DNA of 12,356 nucleotides from Thermoanaerobaculia bacterium (GTDB lineage: Bacteria; Bacteroidota; Bacteroidia; Chitinophagales; Saprospiraceae). The stretch is from the NCBI GenBank assembly GCA_023151335.1, contig JAKLJF010000082.1:1-12356 (forward strand), read 5' to 3'. The notes beneath the pieces are model-generated. The model ran no database searches. It saw only the letters and a program-made list of their open reading frames with translations, and was not told where the DNA came from. How positions within the stretch are numbered: position 1 is the first letter of the stretch; each line of letters begins with the position of its first letter. The position numbers and the translations under genes were made by a program. Shown piece after piece: positions 6,619 to 12,356 of this stretch.

Positions 6619-9204
6619 ATGAAGGTTTCGTTGAATTGGATTCGGGATTTTCTCGACCTAAATAAAACACCCGCAGAAATTGCCGACATACTGACATCGC
6701 TGGGCCTGGAAGTGGAAGGATGGGAAGAAGTAAAACCCTCGCCGGTCGATCTGGATAAAGTGCTGACCGGCGTGGTAGTAGAATGTGAACGTATACCCGA
6801 TACCGATCACCTCTCCGCCACAAAAGTCGATGTCGGCGATCCCCGCCAGCCGGGGCTCCGCTCCATCGTGTGTGGCGCGCCGAATGTGGCTGTCGGCCAA
6901 AAAGTATTCGTGGCCCTGCCCGGCGCCAATGTTTTCAGCAAAGACGGTCAGTTATTTACCATCGCCGAACGCAAAGTGCGCGGCGTGCCCTCGCAGGGCA
7001 TGATCTGCGCCGAGGATGAACTCGGCCTGGGACACGACCATGCCGGTATCATGGTATTGCCCGCCGATACGCCCCTGGGTGTCAGCGCAGCCCAATACCT
7101 GAAGCAGGATACCGATGTCGTCTACGAGATCGGCCTCACGCCCAATCGCGCCGACGCTACCAACCATCTCGGCGTCGCCCGCGACCTGCTGGCCTGGCTG
7201 CGCCAAAATGAAAACCCTGCCGCCACTCTCCGCCTCCCCGCTGCTCCGGCCATTCAATCCGCAATCCGTACCGAGGCCTCGGGACAATCCGCAATCGACG
7301 TGGCAGTGGAAAATACCGAAGCCTGTCCGCGTTACACCGGCGTATTGATCCGGGGTGTGGAAGTGAAAGAAAGCCCCGACTGGCTCAAAAACCGCCTGCT
7401 TGCCGTCGGCCAGCGGCCCATCAACAACGTAGTGGATATCACCAACTACGTCCGCGTGGAGCTCGGCCAACCCCTGCACGCCTTCGACGCCGACCAGATC
7501 CGCGGCGGCAAGGTGCTGGTGAAAACCCTGCCTGAAGGCACCGTTTTCAGGAGTCTCGACGAGGTGGAACGCAAACTGTTTGCCGAAGATCTGATGATCT
7601 GCGACGGCGAATCCAATCCCATGTGTATTGGCGGGGTATTTGGCGGCGCTACCAGCGGCGTTACGGAGCGCACGACCAACGTATTTCTCGAAAGCGCTTT
7701 TTTCAATCCCAAATGGATCCGCCGCTCCATGTTGCGCCACAACCTGCGCACCGATGCGGCCTGGTGTTTTGAAAAAGGTGTGGACCCGAACGGCTGCCTG
7801 ACCGCCCTGCAACGCGCCGTTTCGCTGATCCGGCAACTCGCCGGCGGCGAGATTGCCTCCGAAGTCACCGATATTTATCCCGGCCCGGTACAGCCGGTCC
7901 GGGTGCCGGTCGAATACGAGCGGGTGAATGCCCTCATCGGCGAAAACCTGCCCGCGCCAACCATCCGGAACATCCTCACCGCCCTCGAGATCGGTATGGA
8001 AGCGGAAACCTCAACCGGCTTTATCGCCGTCGTGCCGACCAACAAACCCGACGTTACCCGCGAGGCCGATGTAGTGGAAGAAATCCTGCGCGTGTACGGA
8101 CTGGATACCGTGCCTATGCCGGTCCGGATCCGCACCAGCGTGGAGATCACCCCGCGTCCTGACCCCGATGCCATACGCAATATCGTTGCCGACTTTCTGG
8201 CCGCCAACGGGTTCAATGAATGTATGAACTTGTCGTTGACCAACTCGGCCCACCACACCGGCGAAGGCGCATTGATGCCTTTCCCGAAAGAAAAACTGGT
8301 GTACGTACACAACACGGCCAACCAGGGGCTCGATTGTATGCGGCCTACCATGCTGTTCAGCGGCCTGGAAACGATCCGGCATAACCAGAACCGGCAAAAT
8401 CCGGATCTGCGCTTGTTCGAGTTGGGAAAGGTGTATGAACGCGGCCCCACCCCCATCCCCTCCCCCCAAAGGGAGGGAGGCTTGCCCTCATTCCAAAGTA
8501 ATGACCGGAAGTCGGAGCGGGATCAAGCCCCCTTTCCCAAGGTCCCGGCAGAAGGTGATGAAGTTATGCGCGAGACCGCCCGCCTTGCGCTGTTCCTCAC
8601 TGGCACCCATGCCCCCGAAAGCTGGCAGCCGGGCGCCAAAAAGGAAGTGGACTTTTACACGTTGAAAGCTTATGTTCAAAATCTCCTGACCCGCCTGGGC
8701 ATCAGCGGATACCAGGAGACCGTAGTACAGGAAATACCGTTCCGGCTGGCCCTGCGCTATCACCGGGGTCAACAGGAACTGGTTACTTTTGGCAGTGTGC
8801 AACCGGCCATTTGCCGGAAAATGGATATTAAAAACCAGGTCTGGTTTGCCGATTTTCACTTTGAAAACCTGTTGCAGATGCTGGCAGGAAACCGGATACA
8901 ATTCCGGGAATTGAACAAATTCCCCGTAGTGCGCCGCGACCTCGCCCTGATCCTCGATCGCGAGGTCACGTTCAGTGCCCTCCGGCAGCTGGCTAACAAG
9001 ACCGTCAAAAAAGTGTTAAAAGAAGTCAATTTGTTCGATGTTTTTGAAGATGAAAACAAAATCGGGGCCGGGAAAAAGTCCTACGCCGTGAGTTTTCTGT
9101 TTGAAGACCCGGAGAAAACCTTACAGGACAAAGAAATCGATGCCTTGATGCAGCAATTGCAGCAGGCATTTGAGCATAAATTGAACGCGATTATTCGCAA
9201 ATAA
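6619..9204 (+). CDS. pheT: Phenylalanine--tRNA ligase beta subunit with an extra internal segment
   Basis: The beta subunit of the alpha2beta2 enzyme that charges tRNA-Phe. Domains in order: N-terminal part and EMAP-II-like tRNA-binding domain (about 40-150, with IVCGAPNVAVGQKV), B3/B4 editing domain (about 220-400, with RPINNVVDITNYV at 266-278 and GQPLHAFD), B5 domain (about 405-475), synthetase-like core (about 480-680) and the C-terminal ferredoxin-like anticodon-binding domain (about 765-860, FPVVRRDLALILDREV). At 861 residues it is about 45 longer than is usual in Bacteroidota (around 805-820, from memory). The excess is a Pro/Gly/Ser-rich stretch at about 609-649, between GKVYER and RETARLALFLTG, encoded by a palindromic repeat-like sequence. 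Reading frame and both flanks are intact, so the protein is probably functional. pheS is not adjacent. zapA and rny follow on the same strand. Confidence 0.96.
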   Translation: MKVSLNWIRDFLDLNKTPAEIADILTSLGLEVEGWEEVKPSPVDLDKVLTGVVVECERIPDTDHLSATKVDVGDPRQPGLRSIVCGAPNVAVGQKVFVALPGANVFSKDGQLFTIAERKVRGVPSQGMICAEDELGLGHDHAGIMVLPADTPLGVSAAQYLKQDTDVVYEIGLTPNRADATNHLGVARDLLAWLRQNENPAATLRLPAAPAIQSAIRTEASGQSAIDVAVENTEACPRYTGVLIRGVEVKESPDWLKNRLLAVGQRPINNVVDITNYVRVELGQPLHAFDADQIRGGKVLVKTLPEGTVFRSLDEVERKLFAEDLMICDGESNPMCIGGVFGGATSGVTERTTNVFLESAFFNPKWIRRSMLRHNLRTDAAWCFEKGVDPNGCLTALQRAVSLIRQLAGGEIASEVTDIYPGPVQPVRVPVEYERVNALIGENLPAPTIRNILTALEIGMEAETSTGFIAVVPTNKPDVTREADVVEEILRVYGLDTVPMPVRIRTSVEITPRPDPDAIRNIVADFLAANGFNECMNLSLTNSAHHTGEGALMPFPKEKLVYVHNTANQGLDCMRPTMLFSGLETIRHNQNRQNPDLRLFELGKVYERGPTPIPSPQREGGLPSFQSNDRKSERDQAPFPKVPAEGDEVMRETARLALFLTGTHAPESWQPGAKKEVDFYTLKAYVQNLLTRLGISGYQETVVQEIPFRLALRYHRGQQELVTFGSVQPAICRKMDIKNQVWFADFHFENLLQMLAGNRIQFRELNKFPVVRRDLALILDREVTFSALRQLANKTVKKVLKEVNLFDVFEDENKIGAGKKSYAVSFLFEDPEKTLQDKEIDALMQQLQQAFEHKLNAIIRK
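8443..8565 (+). repeat. Palindromic repeat-like insert inside pheT
   Basis: This stretch, coding for residues about 609-649 of PheT, has a base composition unlike the rest of the gene: a C-rich run (8443-8467) flips to G-rich GGGAGGGAGG (8471-8480). Two inverted structures are visible: a short hairpin CCC-TCCC/GGGAGGG, and a longer imperfect stem pairing 8471-8484 with 8524-8537 (12 of 14 positions, two of them G-U; GGCTTG with CAAGCC is perfect) around a 39-nt loop. The length is a multiple of three and contains no stop. The two ends of the insert are estimated from where the family alignment stops and resumes, so they may be off by several codons. Confidence 0.6.
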
Positions 9205-9408
9205 CCCTCCCGGTCCTGTTCAAAAGAGAACAGAAAACGGGCTGGCTACAGTAGAGTACCGGAATGTGTTGAACGGACAAGCAGCGCGCCAATGAGCTGA
9301 TCGCCGGATTGCATTCAACTGGATTGGAACGGTTTATGCTGTTATACCCAAATCCATGTAGTTTTTATTGCATCCTTTCGCGATCATTATCCAACGGCCG
9401 ATTACGCA
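9205..9408 (+). other. pheT-zapA intergenic region with a hairpin
   Basis: 204 nt without a convincing gene. A hairpin just after pheT has stem CTGTTC (9216-9221) with GAACAG (9228-9233), loop AAAAGA, and an outer CCCG/CGGG pairing (9209-9212 with 9238-9241). It has no T run, so it is more likely an mRNA 3' end or processing structure than an intrinsic terminator. Some Bacteroidota have a small coiled-coil gene here; a peptide-like stretch (DKQRANELIAGLHSTG, about 9275-9322) might be a decayed trace of it but has no start. The -7-like TAGTTTTT near 9358 is weak. Confidence 0.4.
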
Positions 9409-9666
9409 ATGACATACGAAGTACAATCGAATCATATTATCCAGGTCACCGTCCTGATCGCCGGGCGGCCTTATCTGCTGAACATTAATGCCGCGGATGA
9501 GGCCCTCATACACCGCCTGGCCAGGGAAATCAACGAGAAAATAGCGGCTTTCCAAACCAGCCAGCCCTCGCGTGATCTTCAGGATTGTCTTGCGCTCGCC
9601 ATGCTCACCTGCGCCGTTGAATTGCACCGCGCCACCCAGCGCCCGCAGCCAACATCTGCTGTCTGA
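9409..9666 (+). CDS. zapA: Cell division protein ZapA
   Basis: An 85-residue ZapA-family protein, a cytoplasmic coiled-coil protein that bundles FtsZ protofilaments and stabilises the Z ring. The N-terminal globular part shows the family pattern VTVLIAGRPYLLNINAADEA (13-32), followed by the helix LIHRLAREINEKIAAF (33-48) and the second helix DCLALAMLTCAVELH (59-73). It is slightly short (typical 95-105), with the C-terminal coiled coil reduced to a few turns ending in a Pro/Ser/Thr tail. The ATG at 9409 begins the conserved part. The position before rny matches the order seen in many Bacteroidota, which strengthens the call. A 444-nt repeat-filled gap separates it from rny. Confidence 0.88.
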   Translation: MTYEVQSNHIIQVTVLIAGRPYLLNINAADEALIHRLAREINEKIAAFQTSQPSRDLQDCLALAMLTCAVELHRATQRPQPTSAV

Positions 9667-9674
9667 TTGACCCG

Positions 9675-10080
9675 TTAGGTTTATGAAGGTTTAGAAGGTT
9701 TAGCAGGTTTAGAGGGTTTAGCAGGTTTATGAAGGTTTAGCAGGTTTAGAGAGTTTAGAAGGTTTAGAGGGTTTAGCAGGTTTATGAAGGTTTAGCAGGT
9801 TTAGAGAGTTTAGAAGGTTTAGAGGGTTTAGAAGGTTTAGAGGGTTTAGACCCGACTAAATTCAATGCCTTGTGGTAATTCTAAACCTTCTAAACTCTCT
9901 AATCCTTCTAAACTCTCTAAATCCTCTAAACCCTCTAAACCCTCTAAACCCTCTAAACTCTCTAAACCCTCTAAACTCTCTAAACTCTCTAAACCCTCTA
10001 AACTCTCTAAACCCTCTAAACCCTCTAAACCCTCTAAACCCTCTAAACATGCTAAACCCTCATAAACCCTCATAAACATA
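9675..10080 (+). repeat. Large inverted array of 9-nt telomere-like units
   Basis: The left arm (9675-9849) is a tandem run of 9-nt units GGTTTAGAA, GGTTTAGAG and GGTTTAGCA, with occasional 10-nt GGTTTATGAA units. The right arm (9881-10080) is the complementary type: eighteen 9-nt units CTAAACCCT/CTAAACTCT/CTAAACCTT (9881-10042), then CTAAACATG and two or three CATAAACC-type units. The 31-nt centre (9850-9880) is not repetitive. The arms pair from the centre (GGTTTAG 9843-9849 with CTAAACC 9881-9887) to the ends (GGTTTATGAAGG near 9678 against CCCTCATAAACC near 10065), giving an imperfect stem of more than 170 bp. The frames open through it are artefacts of the 9-nt period. Confidence 0.95.
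9721..9830 (+). repeat. Perfect 55-nt tandem duplication within the left arm
   Basis: Bases 9721-9775 and 9776-9830 are identical over all 55 positions. Each copy consists of one 10-nt unit and five 9-nt units, a higher-order repeat, which points to a recent duplication by slippage or unequal recombination. Confidence 0.9.
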
Positions 10081-10110
10081 TATTTTTTAACAATTAAATG
10101 CACAACCGAT

Positions 10111-11676
10111 ATGGAGATTATAACGGGACTTGTCATAGGGCTGGTTGTCGGTGGAATCGTGGCCTATTTTATCGCCAGCCAGGCGGTAAAAAAATCGAAC
10201 CAGCGAGCCATAGAAGAAAGCAACCGCCAGGCAGATCTGGCCATTCAGGAGGCCCGCCTGACGGCAAAACGGGTCACGGACGAAGCCGCGGTACAGGCTG
10301 AAAAAGTAGTTGCGAAAGCGGAAGCGGAAAACGAGCGGATCAAACAGCAGAAGATTCAGGAGGCCAAAGAACGCTATGCGCAAATGCGCAGCCAGTTCGA
10401 CAGCGAAAAGGCGCAGCATCAGATCAAACTGAAAGAAATGGAGATGGAGGTGTTGAGCCAGCAAAAAGACCTGCAGGCTCAGCAAGACGCTTTTCAACTC
10501 CGGGTCGATGAGGTAAATGCCCGGAAGGCTGAGATCGAGAATAAGGAACTGGAAGTGGAAACGCTGCGCGAAAACCTCGACAAACAACTCAAGATCGTTC
10601 AGAAGAAAAGGGAAGAACTGGATGCCGCCAATGAAGAACGGATCAAGGCGTTGGAGAAAATCGCCCAGTTGAACCAGCAGGATGCCAAAGACCAGTTGCT
10701 CGAAGCCGTTCGCGCCAAGAGCGAAAGCGAGGTGATGGCTATTGTGAAAGAGGCGGTCAGCCAGGCAAAACTCAATGCCAGCAAAGAAGCGAAAAAAATC
10801 GTCATCCAGACCATCCAGCGGATGGCCGCCGAGTTTACCATTGAAAATACGGTGTCGGTATTCAACCTGGAAAACGACGACATGAAAGGCCAGATCATCG
10901 GACGTGAAGGCCGCAATATCCGCGCCCTGGAATCCGCCACAGGCGTGGAAATTATTGTCGACGATACGCCGGAAGCCATTGTGATTTCCTCCTTCGACCC
11001 CATCCGCCGCGAAGTGGCGCGCCTGTCGCTGCAACGGCTCGTGGCCGACGGCCGTATCCACCCGGCCCGCATCGAGGAAGTGGTGGCCAAAGTGCGCAAA
11101 CAACTGGAAGAACAGATCATCGAGATCGGCGAACGCACCGTGATCGAACTCGGCATCCACGGCCTCAACCCCGCCCTGGTGCGGATGGTGGGCCGTATGC
11201 GCTTCCGCTCGTCGTATGGCCAGAACTTGCTGAAACACTCGATCGAGACGGCTGATCTGTGCGCCATCATGGCCGCCGAACTGGGTCTCAATCCCAAGCA
11301 GATCAAAATGGCTAAACGAGCCGGTCTGTTGCACGACATTGGCAAAGTAGCCGAAGAGGAAACCGAACTGTCGCACGCCCTGGTCGGCATGAAACTCTGC
11401 GAACAATACGGCGAACACCCGGTCATCATCAATGCCGTGGGCGCCCACCACGACGAGATCGAGATGAACAACATCATTTCGCCCATGGCCAAAGCCTTCG
11501 CCATGCAGGCCGGCCGCGAACTGCGCGTGATCGTGGAAGCCGACAAAGTCAGCGACCAATACGCCGACGACCTGTCGTTCATGATCTCGCAAAAAATTCA
11601 GGACGAAATGCAGTACCCCGGCCAGATCAAAGTGACGGTGATCCGGGAGAAGCGGGCCGTGGCGTACGCCAGGTAG
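10111..11676 (+). CDS. rny: Ribonuclease Y, with an apparent internal deletion in the HD domain
   Basis: RNase Y is the membrane-anchored endoribonuclease that starts mRNA decay in bacteria lacking RNase E. The 521-residue protein has an N-terminal membrane helix (3-24, ITGLVIGLVVGGIVAYF), a long coiled coil (about 28-235), a KH RNA-binding domain with IIGREGRNIRALE (262-274), and an HD domain with His376 (LLKHSIET) and His408-Asp409 (GLLHDIGK). After AHHDEIEMNNIISP (445-458) it jumps to MAKAFAMQAGREL. The family normally has about 39 more residues there, containing the DAxSxARPGAR motif and the last HD-type Asp, and these are absent. The C-terminus (YPGQIKVTVIREKRAV) is normal. The upstream gap is filled by the large inverted repeat; a weak -7-like TATATTTT (10079-10086) could give rny its own start. 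Directly downstream are a short repeat and a terminator. Confidence 0.95.
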   Translation: MEIITGLVIGLVVGGIVAYFIASQAVKKSNQRAIEESNRQADLAIQEARLTAKRVTDEAAVQAEKVVAKAEAENERIKQQKIQEAKERYAQMRSQFDSEKAQHQIKLKEMEMEVLSQQKDLQAQQDAFQLRVDEVNARKAEIENKELEVETLRENLDKQLKIVQKKREELDAANEERIKALEKIAQLNQQDAKDQLLEAVRAKSESEVMAIVKEAVSQAKLNASKEAKKIVIQTIQRMAAEFTIENTVSVFNLENDDMKGQIIGREGRNIRALESATGVEIIVDDTPEAIVISSFDPIRREVARLSLQRLVADGRIHPARIEEVVAKVRKQLEEQIIEIGERTVIELGIHGLNPALVRMVGRMRFRSSYGQNLLKHSIETADLCAIMAAELGLNPKQIKMAKRAGLLHDIGKVAEEETELSHALVGMKLCEQYGEHPVIINAVGAHHDEIEMNNIISPMAKAFAMQAGRELRVIVEADKVSDQYADDLSFMISQKIQDEMQYPGQIKVTVIREKRAVAYAR

Positions 11677-11713
11677 AAGGTTACTGGTTTTCTGGTTAGA
11701 AGGTTTCTGGTTG
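11677..11713 (-). repeat. GGTT-type short repeat after rny
   Basis: It begins at the base after the rny stop. Units such as CTGGTT and GAAGGTT repeat four to five times. Bases 11677-11689 are the exact reverse complement of AACCAGTAACCTT at 576-588 upstream of murA. Confidence 0.6.
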
Positions 11714-11718
11714 ATATA

Positions 11719-11760
11719 CAGCAGGCTGCCTGGATTTTATCCCGGCAGCCTGCTGCTTTT
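11719..11760 (+). terminator. Intrinsic terminator of rny
   Basis: A perfect 12-bp stem (CAGCAGGCTGCC at 11719-11730 with its complement at 11744-11755) has a 13-nt loop and is followed by CTTTT then AAAA. The T run is short, but the stem is strong and lies between rny and the next promoter. The T/A symmetry may allow it to act on both strands. Confidence 0.8.
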
Positions 11761-11796
11761 AAAACAATGTCTTTTTCAAAATTTAGAAATTGAGGC

Positions 11797-11804
11797 TACT
11801 TTTG
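11797..11804 (+). promoter_or_regulatory. Bacteroidota-type -7 element for the Uma2 gene
   Basis: TACTTTTG matches TAnnTTTG exactly. A T-rich -33-like TTTTTC (11772-11777) lies 19 nt upstream. Transcription would start near 11810, about 12 nt before the ATG, a geometry like that of the promoter at 2131-2161. Confidence 0.65.
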
Positions 11805-11822
11805 TAAAAAATAACCGCGTTT

Positions 11823-12356
11823 ATGATTGCTGACGTTTTGGAACGGACTTACAGCGTCGAGGAATACCTTGAACTGGAAAAGAAATCCGACATAAAACAC
11901 GAGTATTACTATGGAAAATTGATCCCTATGGCCGGCGAAAAACGGAAAGCCAATCGTATTGTTGGCAATATCTATTTAGCCTGGGGTGATGCCCTGCTCC
12001 AGCGAGGTTTTGACCTTTACTCGCATGATGTAAAAGCGGGTGTTGATCCTAAGCACTTGTATCGTTACCCGGATCTTATGGTTGCCCCTCTTAATCCGGA
12101 TGCCGGAGACGACTACATCGTGTTTGATCCAGTTCTATTGGTCGAAGTTGCTTCCGAAGATTCCTGGTCAAAAGACCGGAGTAAAAAATTGAAGGAACAT
12201 ACCGGTCTGCCGAGTGTTTTATACTATATGCTGGTTTTTCAGGAGGAAATGTATGTCGAATTACATAGAAGGGAGGGAGATAAATGGTCATTCGAAATTT
12301 TTACCGAACCTGATGACATTGTTTCCATACCCGGGTTAGGTGTGGAAATTTCCCTT
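11823..12356 (+). CDS. Uma2 family protein (DUF820, PD-(D/E)XK nuclease fold), 3' end beyond window
   Basis: The frame runs from ATG at 11823 to the window edge without a stop (178 codons, close to the family's usual 180-200). Uma2 proteins have a restriction-endonuclease-like fold; their substrate and role are unsettled, and they occur in many copies in Bacteroidota and cyanobacteria. Family signs are VEEYLELEKKSDIKHEYYYG (12-31) with MAG (36-38), the YPDLMV motif with Asp84, PVLLVEVAS (103-111) with Glu108, then KDRSKKLKEH (117-126) and a hydrophobic strand (LPSVLYYMLV). These acidic and lysine residues are the expected metal site. Base composition is more AT-rich than in pheT or rny, in keeping with an accessory gene. 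It has its own promoter and is separated from rny by a terminator. Confidence 0.85.
   Translation, partial: MIADVLERTYSVEEYLELEKKSDIKHEYYYGKLIPMAGEKRKANRIVGNIYLAWGDALLQRGFDLYSHDVKAGVDPKHLYRYPDLMVAPLNPDAGDDYIVFDPVLLVEVASEDSWSKDRSKKLKEHTGLPSVLYYMLVFQEEMYVELHRREGDKWSFEIFTEPDDIVSIPGLGVEISL

Noticed and set aside
9205..9408. 6S RNA or another structured RNA next to zapA, by analogy with proteobacteria
   Set aside because: Only a short hairpin is visible; I could not find the long rod with a central bubble expected of 6S RNA.
9675..10080. CRISPR array
   Set aside because: Units are 9-10 nt tandem copies without unique spacers, they switch orientation at a centre, and there are no cas genes.
9846..10136. 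Repeat-encoded proteins of EGLESLEGL or KPSKLSKPSK type
   Set aside because: The 9-nt unit is a multiple of three, so several frames stay open by arithmetic. The minus-strand version starts inside rny and none has a promoter or a non-repeat domain.
10087..11592. 501-codon minus-strand ORF opposite rny
   Set aside because: It is the antisense shadow of rny; the Phe/His/Leu-rich product mirrors the coiled-coil codons and has no family features.

Overview
The window looks like a chromosomal segment of a Bacteroidota bacterium, probably of the Saprospiria/Lewinella-like kind (that finer placement is an inference). The supporting signs are moderately GC-rich genes without Shine-Dalgarno leaders, upstream -7 elements of the TAnnTTTG type, a MurA with the Asp-type active-site loop, a CNNM/CBS/CorC exporter, an ECF sigma factor paired with a membrane-anchored beta-barrel protein, and the order pheT - zapA - rny.

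Layout, left to right. A cold-shock protein gene (169-360, +) has a promoter element and ends in a strong intrinsic terminator. murA (602-1918, +) is preceded by a small AACC-type repeat. A small frameshifted minus-strand gene (1927-2113) lies behind a textbook promoter. Next is a minus-strand CNNM/CBS/CorC membrane transporter gene (2173-3456, GTG start). Divergent from it, an ECF sigma factor (3607-4161, +) overlaps by 8 nt a gene (4154-5491, +) whose product joins an anti-sigma-like cytoplasmic head, one membrane helix, a coiled coil and an outer-membrane-like beta-barrel. A lone class I methyltransferase follows (5707-6486, +). The last block is pheT (6619-9204), zapA (9409-9666) and rny (10111-11676), closed by a 12-bp hairpin terminator. 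An Uma2-family gene with its own promoter (11823 onward) runs off the right edge.

Most of the genes are housekeeping: cell-wall precursor synthesis, phenylalanyl-tRNA charging, Z-ring assembly and mRNA turnover. The unusual content lies in and between them. A roughly 400-nt inverted array of 9-nt telomere-like units sits between zapA and rny. A palindromic repeat appears to be inserted in frame in pheT. The RNase Y HD domain appears to have lost about 39 residues, including the segment expected to carry its last metal-binding Asp. MurA is of the fosfomycin-insensitive type. Related AACC/GGTT repeats also occur before murA and directly after rny, so a dispersed repeat family seems active in this genome. 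No tRNA, rRNA, CRISPR array or insertion sequence was recognised, and no clearly new multi-gene system.
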